This document shows positions 17,854 through 26,242 of a stretch of 44,723 nucleotides of DNA, piece by piece; position 1 is the first letter of the stretch, and the number at the start of each line of letters is the position of its first letter. Location of the stretch: assembly GCA_964512995.1 (NCBI GenBank), contig CAZELM010000038.1, forward strand, positions 1-44,723, given 5' to 3'. Both the position numbers and the translations under genes were made by a program. Source of the stretch: CAZELM01 sp964512995. GTDB taxonomy: Bacteria; CSSED10-310. The notes beneath the pieces were generated by a model. That model did not search any database and was not told the DNA's origin. It worked only from the letters and a program-made list of their open reading frames with translations.

Positions 17854-20800
17854 ATGGGATCGCCAGATGATACCACGACATGTGAAGAGAAAAAAACAGA
17901 TGTGAGAACAGATAATAAATCTCCGCCAGCAAACAAAGCCGCCATCGATGGCTCATCTGCTTTGGTCAAGAACAACATCACACCGACGATCATCATTCCA
18001 CCAGAACATCGGGTTCTCATCTCCATCTCTGAATCCATGCATGGAATCAATATTCGAGTTCAAAACTTTCTCAATGAATTTCACCATGTGAATACCAATC
18101 CGGAGGATCTCATCAAACTGCTGCGGGATGTTGTACTGAAAGACCTATGGTTCTATATCAGCCAACCATCCGCCGGCCAGGCATTGACTCTTCTGATCCA
18201 GATATTTCAGGAAGTTCTCAACTCCAAGAAAGCATTTCCCGTTTTGGATCGAGCGGTTCAGACATTGATGGAGTTCATGGATCTGTTATATCGCAATGAA
18301 CAACACGAACTGACCGCTCCGCTTGTCGAACATTGTCTGACGGTTCTGGAGGATGTGCTCGCGAATCATGATCATGTAAACACCCGATCCTCCAGTCATT
18401 TGAAAATATTCACTGATGCATTGGCAATGGACTTCCGATATCAAACGCGATTGACTCACTTGCTGAAAGCGTCTCTTCTGAAAAATCTGGAATTCTGGGA
18501 AAAAACCAGTGATATCGATCACTATTTCGGCGATAAACAACATCGGCTGAAAGAGGAATATCGGCTGCGGATTCCATTCATCAATCGGGATTTTTACTCC
18601 AAGATTCGTAAAAAACTAAACATCACATTCTCGTGGAGCGATCTGTCTGGATTCGTTGACTTCAATGGGTTTACGGAAATGTTCCGTCGATATATCGATC
18701 AGTTGGAGTTGCATCAGGATCGTATCTACTACATATTGTTTCTTCTGCGACTCCCCGGTATGACTCATCTGAAAGATCCACTCCTGTGGGATCTCAACCG
18801 TTCATTGCGAAGCGTCCAGAAGGAGTTCAGCAATCAGGACCTGATCGTTTTCATCAAACAGATCTTTATATTCTTCGAAGATTTTAAAGCCCGGAACATG
18901 AACACTGTCATGGACTGTATTTTGACGTTGGGGAAGGAAATCTATGCCAGTCAGAATGCAGGCACCATCAACTCCTTCACCGACGAGTTGATCCGGTTCG
19001 GATTTGTGTCTCCCCAGATTTACAACATCGGAGCAGACTGGCAGACGAAGGTTGATCCCAATCACGTCAAAAATATCCGACTCTGGCTCGAATTGATAGA
19101 ATGCAATCCATCGCTCAGCACGAAACTGTTGTCCGCGCTCATCGTGAATTTGAAACTGGATGATCCGTTTATATCGGATACGGATCTCTTTCAGCGTGAT
19201 ATCACAAAGCTTCTCAATGCCAATATCAAACCGGTGTTTAAACTCATCAAACAGGTGACCCGATTATTTCCTGTTTACTTCAATGAGATTGGTGCAGAAG
19301 GTGAACTCCGGGAGGTCACAACGATCATCGATGAATTTTCCGGCAGGCAGGATCGCCTGATCCATTTCCTTCGAAAACAGGTGCATACGGAAAGCAATAA
19401 CACCAATTTGCGGTTGGCCCGGAGGATTGCGCGCTTCTGGTATGATGGCAGTCAGGGGCAGTTGCGGAATAATATTCCGTATGATGTCCGAGACGGTTTG
19501 TCGACAATCGGAAGATGGTATGAACCGACGCATAAAGCGATGGTGGCCTTATGCCGGTTGTTGAAAAAAGAACCCGAACAGCTTCTGGAGATCGACCCGG
19601 AAACACTCAGAAAAGCCATCGGCGCACTTCCCCCGCAGTCCGATAGCTTCGATATAAAACGGCCGGCGTATCTTGTGGAGTTGTATCGCCTGCTCCGCCA
19701 GAAATATACCATCGATGAAGGCCGGATCATCCCATTACTCAGACATTTCGTCAGTCTCCCCGAACCAGAAATCGCGAAACTGGAAACCGCTCTGGAGGCA
19801 AACGATTACTACACGGCGATCAAACAGTGTTTCATTCTGATGACAGAACTCAAGATCATCCTTTTAAATCCGGAACCGAGTATCGGCCGGGAGGATATCT
19901 ACTACAAACGACATATCGCGGCCGGAATCCCATCCATGTACGGCCAATACCGGGAGCCAAAGTTTGAAGCGCTGGGGCTGACCTTCCGGTTGGAAAAACT
20001 GGTAGTCCGATTGTTCGATCAATGCATCGATACAACAAAAATCGGATACATCACCACCAAAACCATCGGAACCATCCGTGATCTTCTCAAACTCTATCAG
20101 GAAGGTCTGGAATTGGATGGGGTATCGCATCCGGGAATGAAAACAACGATTGAAATGATCGATTACAGCCTCTCTGCATCCCGTTTCTCCCTATATCAAT
20201 TCGTCAATCTGTTCCAGATTCTGGTCCGGGATGTAAAAGATGTCATCACGGACAATTTTCTGGGGAGCCACGATGAAACGCTGAGAGTCATTGTCACTCA
20301 GAAAATCCAAAATAATATCGATAAAGGAAGTATTGATGAATTGGAGATCGAGCAGATCATCGTGCGGCAATCTGAAGAGTTTTATCGAGAACTTATCTCT
20401 TCGGCATTCCTCATCCAGCATCTCGACAGTTTTCTCTCCCGAATACTGGAGAAACTCCATTCCATGGTGAAAAATCTGAAGGAGTCCATGTTGAAACCGG
20501 AGATGATCCAGAATGTCATGGATTATAATCCATCATTGATCGTCAGCCCGATCTACGAAAATACACCTACGATCGATAATCAGATATTTTTGGGAGCGAA
20601 AGGATATTTTCTCAAAAAACTATATTCCTTCGGGTTCCCGGTTCCTCCGGGATTCATCCTGACTACGGAGTTGTATCGGTATCACCGTGCGATTTCCTGT
20701 ATTCGGGAGATGTTCGAAGAACTGATTGAAATCGTGATGACACAAGTCCAGGAACTGGAAAAATGGACAGGCAAAAAATTTGGAGATCCGACCAATCCGC

Positions 20801-22062
20801 TTCTGTTATCCGTCCGGTCGGGGGCTGCGATTTCATTGCCGGGAGCGATGAACACGTTCCTGAATGTCGGGATGAATGACCGGGTGACGGAAGTTCTGAG
20901 CCAGCAGCACAACTATGGATGGACATCGTGGGATTGTTATCGGCGGTTTCTGCAAAGCTGGGGAATGACCTATGGCATCCCCCGGGATGAATTCGATCTG
21001 TTGATGGTCAAAAATAAAAACCGTTTCAAGGTGACCGGTAAGATCTTTTTCACTCCCGATCAGATGCGCACGATTGCATCGGAGTATAAAGACGTTCTGG
21101 TGGCTCATGGCGTCAGCTTTTCGGAGGATCCCGGAAAGCAGTTGATGCAGGCGATTTTCGCTGTCCTGAACTCCTGGTACACCGAACGCGCCAACATCTA
21201 CCGCAAACAGCTTCAGATCGCCGAAGAATGGGGAACCGCGGTCATTGTCCAGGCAATGGTTCTGGGCAATATCAATCTGGACTCCGGCACCGGTGTCGTG
21301 TTTACCCACGATCCCTTCATCCCAAATCCAGGAATCAATCTGTTTGGTGATTTCACGATGTGCAGCCAGGGGGAAGACGTCGTGGCGGGCCTGGTTCATA
21401 CGCTTCCCATCTCCGAACGCCAGCGCCAGCGATCCCCCAGCTTTGAAGGCAAATCACTGGAAAAAGATTGCCCCGAGATCTACCAGGAACTCCGGCGCTA
21501 TGCAGAGGAATTGATCAAGAACCGGGGGTTTGGTCATCAGGAGATCGAATTCACGTTCGAATCCAGCAAGGGAACCGATCTCTACATCCTGCAAACCCGA
21601 AACCACTCCCCCCGTACAAAAACGCAGATCCCGGTTTTCACCGATCCGGAACTCCAGAAAAACGCATTGGGGAGCGGTATCGGGATGGGGATCGGCGCGA
21701 TGAACGGTCTCGTTGCGTTCGATATGGAGGACCTGAAACAACTGACGAAAATGCATCCGGGCGTGAATCGGATTCTGGTGCGTCCCGATACTGTCCCGGA
21801 TGATATCCCCTTGATATTCAAATGCGATGGACTGCTGACCGCGAGAGGGGGAGTGACCTCCCATGCTGCGGTCACTGCCGTACGGCTGGGAAAAACCTGT
21901 ATCGTGGGATGCAGAACCCTGATTGTGGACGAAAAAGAGAAGCGATTCAATCTGGGGGGGGTCGAGTTTCGTATGGGAGATCCCATCGCGATCGATGGAC
22001 GGCTCGGGAATATATACAAAGGAAACTATCCAACGGAGTTCGCTCCGATCAAAATACCTTAG
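17854..22062 (+). CDS. PPDK-like dikinase without the TIM-barrel domain
   Basis: A 1402-residue protein. Residues about 1-900 are mainly helical and match no domain I recognise. The rest is related to pyruvate phosphate dikinase. An ATP-grasp nucleotide-binding domain starts near residue 908 (NQIFLGAKGYFLKKLYSFGFPVPPGFILT). It contains VRSGAAISLPGAMNTFLNVGMND near 987, GTGVVFTHDPF near 1146 and SQGEDVVAGL near 1170. The swivelling phosphohistidine domain follows, with TARGGVTSHAAVTA and the phospho-acceptor His at about 1337. The protein ends soon after, so the PEP/pyruvate-binding TIM barrel of true PPDK or PEP synthase is absent, and the final phosphate acceptor is unknown. GGAGGAG precedes the ATG at 17854; an in-frame extension to 17656 is less likely. 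An atypical GAPDH follows in the same direction. Confidence 0.88.
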   Translation: MGSPDDTTTCEEKKTDVRTDNKSPPANKAAIDGSSALVKNNITPTIIIPPEHRVLISISESMHGINIRVQNFLNEFHHVNTNPEDLIKLLRDVVLKDLWFYISQPSAGQALTLLIQIFQEVLNSKKAFPVLDRAVQTLMEFMDLLYRNEQHELTAPLVEHCLTVLEDVLANHDHVNTRSSSHLKIFTDALAMDFRYQTRLTHLLKASLLKNLEFWEKTSDIDHYFGDKQHRLKEEYRLRIPFINRDFYSKIRKKLNITFSWSDLSGFVDFNGFTEMFRRYIDQLELHQDRIYYILFLLRLPGMTHLKDPLLWDLNRSLRSVQKEFSNQDLIVFIKQIFIFFEDFKARNMNTVMDCILTLGKEIYASQNAGTINSFTDELIRFGFVSPQIYNIGADWQTKVDPNHVKNIRLWLELIECNPSLSTKLLSALIVNLKLDDPFISDTDLFQRDITKLLNANIKPVFKLIKQVTRLFPVYFNEIGAEGELREVTTIIDEFSGRQDRLIHFLRKQVHTESNNTNLRLARRIARFWYDGSQGQLRNNIPYDVRDGLSTIGRWYEPTHKAMVALCRLLKKEPEQLLEIDPETLRKAIGALPPQSDSFDIKRPAYLVELYRLLRQKYTIDEGRIIPLLRHFVSLPEPEIAKLETALEANDYYTAIKQCFILMTELKIILLNPEPSIGREDIYYKRHIAAGIPSMYGQYREPKFEALGLTFRLEKLVVRLFDQCIDTTKIGYITTKTIGTIRDLLKLYQEGLELDGVSHPGMKTTIEMIDYSLSASRFSLYQFVNLFQILVRDVKDVITDNFLGSHDETLRVIVTQKIQNNIDKGSIDELEIEQIIVRQSEEFYRELISSAFLIQHLDSFLSRILEKLHSMVKNLKESMLKPEMIQNVMDYNPSLIVSPIYENTPTIDNQIFLGAKGYFLKKLYSFGFPVPPGFILTTELYRYHRAISCIREMFEELIEIVMTQVQELEKWTGKKFGDPTNPLLLSVRSGAAISLPGAMNTFLNVGMNDRVTEVLSQQHNYGWTSWDCYRRFLQSWGMTYGIPRDEFDLLMVKNKNRFKVTGKIFFTPDQMRTIASEYKDVLVAHGVSFSEDPGKQLMQAIFAVLNSWYTERANIYRKQLQIAEEWGTAVIVQAMVLGNINLDSGTGVVFTHDPFIPNPGINLFGDFTMCSQGEDVVAGLVHTLPISERQRQRSPSFEGKSLEKDCPEIYQELRRYAEELIKNRGFGHQEIEFTFESSKGTDLYILQTRNHSPRTKTQIPVFTDPELQKNALGSGIGMGIGAMNGLVAFDMEDLKQLTKMHPGVNRILVRPDTVPDDIPLIFKCDGLLTARGGVTSHAAVTAVRLGKTCIVGCRTLIVDEKEKRFNLGGVEFRMGDPIAIDGRLGNIYKGNYPTEFAPIKIP

Positions 22063-22160
22063 CGCATCACCCCAACCATGCCGGGGATACGGGTGATTGC
22101 AATGAAACTTGGTACAGTTAACTTGCCATATAAGGAGGTTAAAAAAAGGAGGGCTTGGGC

Positions 22161-23411
22161 ATGAACGGAATTCCTGTCAACAAGAATATTCTGGGAATCA
22201 ATGGATTAGGGCGAATCGGCAAACTGACATTATGGAATCAGATCCATCGGGATCATTTCGGCGGATTTGTCGTGAATACCGGGAGAGAAGTCGGAACAAC
22301 ACTCGATGATGTGGCTCAGATCATCGGAACCGACTCCACATATGGCTCCATCGAAAAATTTCTGTTTGGTGTGCGAGGGAAACGGGAAATCCGGATTGTC
22401 GATTCGGATCAGGGACTATTGGAAGTGTTTGGGAAGCCGGTCAAGATATTGCGCAAAGACCGAAACCCCAAGGATATCGGCTGGCATCGGGAAGGTGTCC
22501 GGATCGTGGTGGACAGTACGGGCGTATTCAATGATCCGACCGTTCCGGCGGAGCATCCCAAGGGCAGCCTGCGCGGGCATCTGGAAGCCGGGGCTCGCGT
22601 GGTGATCAACAGCGCTCCATTCAAAATCAAGGATAAATCACTGAAATCACCTCCGGATACTACCATGCTGATCTTCGGAATCAACCATACCGATTTTCAA
22701 CCCGATACCCATCACGTAGTCTCCGCCGCATCCTGTACCACGACCGGTCTGGCACATATGATCAAACCACTCCTCGAAACCCGCGAGACCTCCCGGATTC
22801 TCACGGCATCCATGTCCACGATTCATGCCGCAACCAATTCCCAGAGCGTTCTTGATGCCGTTCCATCCACTGGAGCGACCGATCTGCGCAAAAATCGAGC
22901 AGTGTTCAACAACATCATCCTCTCCTCCACAGGAGCAGCGAAAGCATTGGAACAGGTTCTGCCGGAGATCAAAAAAGTGGGATTCATGGCCGATTCGGTC
23001 CGCATTCCCACCAATACCGTATCGCTCATCAACCTGAACGTCACGTTCCATACCCCGCTGAATGAAAAAGGGGATCCGGTGATCACCAAACAACTGATCA
23101 ATGGAATCTATAAACAAGCGGCTGCCGGCCCGCAGAAAGATCTCCTGATCTACTCGGAAAAACAGAACGTATCCTCGGATTTGATCGGTGTTCCGGCTGC
23201 AGTGGTTATCGAGGGTCATGAAAATCATACTCGAACCGGTTTCGTGGAAATTCCACCGGAACTGCTCAAAGAACACGGCATCTCACTGGAGGCTCCGATT
23301 CGCATGCCGGTCACGCATGCCAAGATCTTCGGATGGTATGATAACGAATACGGCAGTTATACGGTGAGCCTGGGAGAGTTATTGATATACATCGATAAGT
23401 TGATGTTTTAG
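22161..23411 (+). CDS. gap: Atypical glyceraldehyde-3-phosphate dehydrogenase
   Basis: A 416-residue homologue of GAPDH, which interconverts glyceraldehyde 3-phosphate and 1,3-bisphosphoglycerate with a nicotinamide cofactor. Typical enzymes have about 330-340 residues; the extra length comes from the N-terminus and several insertions. It has the Rossmann loop INGLGRIGKLTLW and the catalytic region AASCTTTGLAHMIKPL, with Cys at about 192 and Thr where most enzymes have Asn in SCTTN. The catalytic-His segment TIHAATNSQSVLDA, the STGAAKALEQVLPE helix and WYDNEYGSYTVSL near the C-terminus are also present. After the second strand it reads VVNTGREVG, without the usual Asp that selects NAD. AAAGGAGGG precedes the ATG. 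The gene is 98 bp after the PPDK-like gene, so the two are probably one operon. Confidence 0.9.
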   Translation: MNGIPVNKNILGINGLGRIGKLTLWNQIHRDHFGGFVVNTGREVGTTLDDVAQIIGTDSTYGSIEKFLFGVRGKREIRIVDSDQGLLEVFGKPVKILRKDRNPKDIGWHREGVRIVVDSTGVFNDPTVPAEHPKGSLRGHLEAGARVVINSAPFKIKDKSLKSPPDTTMLIFGINHTDFQPDTHHVVSAASCTTTGLAHMIKPLLETRETSRILTASMSTIHAATNSQSVLDAVPSTGATDLRKNRAVFNNIILSSTGAAKALEQVLPEIKKVGFMADSVRIPTNTVSLINLNVTFHTPLNEKGDPVITKQLINGIYKQAAAGPQKDLLIYSEKQNVSSDLIGVPAAVVIEGHENHTRTGFVEIPPELLKEHGISLEAPIRMPVTHAKIFGWYDNEYGSYTVSLGELLIYIDKLMF

Positions 23412-23482
23412 TGGATTTGTCCAGTTAATTTAATGCGCTGTCTTTTTTAGTAATCGTTCAGCAAGTGATAAGCAACCAGAAT
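23412..23482. other. Spacer after the GAPDH gene
   Basis: About 70 bp of AT-rich sequence with no gene, hairpin or RNA that I can recognise. It leads directly into the first palindromic element. Confidence 0.4.
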
Positions 23483-23675
23483 CCCTCTATCAAGAGGGGT
23501 GGCTCTACGAAGCGTCGGCTGGTTTGGATTCAGCATGGCTTCTTGGCGAGCGAAGCAGAGACGGGGTGTGTTCCGATTTTACGAATACACACCCCATCAC
23601 GCAGAATCAACCCGTCCAACAGGTCTGCCTGTTTTCAGTAACATGATTCTGCGTGCCACCCCTCTTTGTAGAGGG
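23483..23675. repeat. Nested-palindrome element (about 190 bp) with imperfect terminal inverted repeats
   Basis: The left end (23483-23503, starting CCCTCTATCAAGAGGGG) and right end (23655-23675, starting GCCACCCCTCTTTG) are inverse copies over 21 bp with two mismatches. Inside are three further exact inverted repeats. GGGGTGTGT at 23563-23571 pairs with 23587-23595. CACGCAGAATCA at 23598-23609 pairs with 23644-23655. AACAGG at 23618-23623 pairs with CCTGTT at 23628-23633, within the previous stem. No open reading frame is credible. The structure suits a MITE or a palindromic repeat family, or a structured RNA; whether it recurs in the genome cannot be seen here. Confidence 0.65.
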
Positions 23676-23713
23676 TATTTCTCCACTGATCGGTTACCTT
23701 TTTAAAATGATGA

Positions 23714-23871
23714 ACCACGGATGAACACGGATAAAAAACATAACTACCCATGTTCATTAAGAAATAAGCCCGCTCTGCTTTTTCCTTTTGATGATCCGGT
23801 CAGTGATGCTCAATATTCGCAAAAGCAACTGATCTTCATCCTAACAGTGTTTATTTGTGTCCATCCGTGGT
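23714..23871. repeat. Inverted-repeat element with ACCACGGATG ends
   Basis: The left end at 23714-23735 begins ACCACGGATGAACACGGAT. The right end at 23850-23871 is its inverse complement at 19 of 22 positions and ends CATCCGTGGT. About 114 bp lies between them, with no gene. Repeats with ACCACGGATGAACAC-type ends are seen in intergenic regions of many bacterial genomes. It separates the plus-strand GAPDH gene from the convergent YfhO-like gene and could act as a bidirectional terminator. Confidence 0.55.
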
Positions 23872-23887
23872 GTAAAAAAAGGATCCT

Positions 23888-26242
23888 TCAGGGAACCACA
23901 TTACCTTGGTAATCAACCGATCGCCGCTTCAGGCATAGAACAATGATCGTGATCATCAGACCGGTCAATGTACAGAATACTCCCGGCCGGAATGCTCCCG
24001 GAATAAATTCCATCTCAATGTGATGAAATCCCGCTGGAACAATAATCCCCCGGAGCGCATGATCGGCTCGCATCATCCACCCTTCGGTTCCGTCGATCCA
24101 GACCCGCCAGCCGGGATAAAAGACGTCACCGATGATCACCAGGGAGTCCCTCCCGAAATGACCGGTGAAATCCAGATGACAGTCGTCCTGGCGGAGAACC
24201 GTGATCGCACCACTCGGATCCGGCCCCGGCTCGATTCCCGGTTCCGAATCCAGAATCGCTGTCGTCCGAAGATCGATCTGTGTCAACAAATTCAACGTGG
24301 TTTCTTTGGCATCACTGATCACCCAGTCCGATACGCGGAACACATGAGGGAAAACCTCCGGATTTTCCAGGATAAACTCGCTCACGCGAAACAATTCCTG
24401 CCGGGGTTTCCATTTCGGCCAGTCAGCGTTCAATGGCGCTGTCGACTGCACCATCAATCCATCTGCCGGCCGGCCGACCAACACATATTTCACCCGTAAC
24501 AGATCCAGGATCTGCTTCCGGAACTCCACCATCCGGACCAATTCCCCAATCCATCTCGGATGCAATCCCGAAATCCGACCCGACGTCGTCGGATAGTGCC
24601 GCAACGACCCTTCATTGGTCAGCAGCACCGACCGGATATCCCATTCATGAACCCGGATCTCCGGATTTTTCGATACCGCCTCATCCAAAAATGCACGAAC
24701 GGGCGTCTGCTGGAAATCCTGATAGGGATCTCCATGTGCAAACTGAAGATCGCTGGACCGGTACACGATCATCAACTCGACCCAAAAAACAAATGGAAGT
24801 ATCCACATAACCATTGGATACGCTGTGCGGTACCGGTTAACAACAGAAAGCGTTCCAAAGATCAGAAACAGAATCGCTCCCCATTCCATCCCCTGAAGGA
24901 GCCACTCCTGCAGATTCCATGGCGAATCCTGCCGGATTCCCAATCGAACCAGCAGCCCCATGCTCCCCAATCCCATCCCACTGATCCCCAATGCGGAGCT
25001 GAACAGGATACGAGTCGCTTTCTCCCAGGGCATCTCCCGCATCATCTCAATACCTCGCCCCACCATCATGGCCAGCGCCAGAACCGATATCGGGAGCATC
25101 GCAGCCGGTGTCCGGACCAGATTCCAGCCCGGAACAATATGCAACGCCACCGGATGAACCGGCGTTTTATCTCCCAGAGCAAACAGAAGACCGAATCCGG
25201 CCAATCCAGTCAGAAACCAGTCTCTGCGTGTTTTCGGTCCGGCACCGAAAAATCCCAGAAATATCAGCGAGATCAATCCGATATAACACTGCTGATTCGT
25301 CCGGTCCCAGGCTCCCCAATAGGGTCCTCGAATCCCTCCGAATGCGTCGGGAAAAAAAGCCGTCACCAGACTTTTGGCAGTCAGGGATTCGGAAGTCGAC
25401 AGGTGATAGGAGATGCTGCTCCGGCTGGACTGATGAGCCAACTCCGCAGTCGTAAACAACTGAATCCCGGAAACCAGCATGGTCATGACCGTAATCACGC
25501 CAACCCACAGCAGAGCGGTTCCAATCCGTCGAATGGTGGTACGCTGGTCCGGCTGAAAAAGCGACTCCCAGAATGTCCAGACAAGCAGCAACGTAAAACA
25601 ATACATCCCGGACTGAAAGTGACCTGCCAGAATCCCGAACCCTGAAGCAGTTCCAGCCATGATCCCATATCGCCAATCGGTTTTCTGCACTCCGAGTATC
25701 ACGATCGCCAGAATTAACGGGAGCACCGCAAGCTGTTCCAGGATTCCCAGGTGCGTGGCATGACCGAGCAATTGACCTGACATGCCATACGCCATTCCCG
25801 ACATGACCGCTGCCGGAAGAGCGAGCTTCAACACCCGAGCCAGCCAGAATGCGCTCAGGATGGCAATCAGATAATGAATTGTAATGAGATGGATGACGAT
25901 CACCGGAGAAATCTCCCGGAGAAGCGCTATCATGAAATGGATCGGATAGTATGTTCCGGCTTGCAGATATCCGACCAACGGATACCCACAAAACAGGTAC
26001 GGTTCCCAGAAGGGTATTGTTCCGGATTGAATGCTGCGACTGACATGCACCAGATGGGGATAATGGAGATCCAGTGCATCCCACTGAAGCCTTACGGATC
26101 GCGTGAAGACCGGTTTAGCGAAAAACATCACCCAGACGAACGTCAGCGTCAGCAGAGCTGTCCAGGCGGGATATTTCCGGAAACCGGTCGGCGTCATGGC
26201 CACACGGGAATGCGATTCGATCAATTGCCGGAAAACCGCCAT
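23888..26242 (-). CDS. YfhO-family multi-pass membrane protein
   Basis: A 784-residue inner-membrane protein of the YfhO (PF09586-like) type. Several membrane helices are followed by a C-terminal periplasmic beta domain and a last helix. Near the N-terminus, GTIPFWEPYLFCGYPLVGYLQAGTYYPIHFMI matches the loop typical of the family (its paralogue at 28497-30929 has LPLWNPYSFCGSPFMGN). The C-terminal part reads VIIGDVFYPGWRVWIDGTEGWMMRADHALRGIIVPAG, the usual YfhO ending. Members are GT-C-like proteins linked to glycosylation of cell-surface polymers; the substrate here is unknown. The start at 26242 overlaps the M28 peptidase stop by 22 nt; 26197 is an alternative ATG. Neither has a strong ribosome binding site. 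Confidence 0.85.
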   Translation of the reverse strand: MAVFRQLIESHSRVAMTPTGFRKYPAWTALLTLTFVWVMFFAKPVFTRSVRLQWDALDLHYPHLVHVSRSIQSGTIPFWEPYLFCGYPLVGYLQAGTYYPIHFMIALLREISPVIVIHLITIHYLIAILSAFWLARVLKLALPAAVMSGMAYGMSGQLLGHATHLGILEQLAVLPLILAIVILGVQKTDWRYGIMAGTASGFGILAGHFQSGMYCFTLLLVWTFWESLFQPDQRTTIRRIGTALLWVGVITVMTMLVSGIQLFTTAELAHQSSRSSISYHLSTSESLTAKSLVTAFFPDAFGGIRGPYWGAWDRTNQQCYIGLISLIFLGFFGAGPKTRRDWFLTGLAGFGLLFALGDKTPVHPVALHIVPGWNLVRTPAAMLPISVLALAMMVGRGIEMMREMPWEKATRILFSSALGISGMGLGSMGLLVRLGIRQDSPWNLQEWLLQGMEWGAILFLIFGTLSVVNRYRTAYPMVMWILPFVFWVELMIVYRSSDLQFAHGDPYQDFQQTPVRAFLDEAVSKNPEIRVHEWDIRSVLLTNEGSLRHYPTTSGRISGLHPRWIGELVRMVEFRKQILDLLRVKYVLVGRPADGLMVQSTAPLNADWPKWKPRQELFRVSEFILENPEVFPHVFRVSDWVISDAKETTLNLLTQIDLRTTAILDSEPGIEPGPDPSGAITVLRQDDCHLDFTGHFGRDSLVIIGDVFYPGWRVWIDGTEGWMMRADHALRGIIVPAGFHHIEMEFIPGAFRPGVFCTLTGLMITIIVLCLKRRSVDYQGNVVP

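Noticed and set aside
23499..23705. A 68-residue plus-strand frame in the palindromic element
   Set aside because: It lies across nested inverted repeats, has no ribosome binding site and reads as unstructured low-complexity sequence.
24560..25645. A 361-residue plus-strand frame opposite the first YfhO-like gene
   Set aside because: It is a shadow of a clear membrane-protein gene on the other strand; its composition is His/Pro/Gln/Arg-rich and unlike a real protein.
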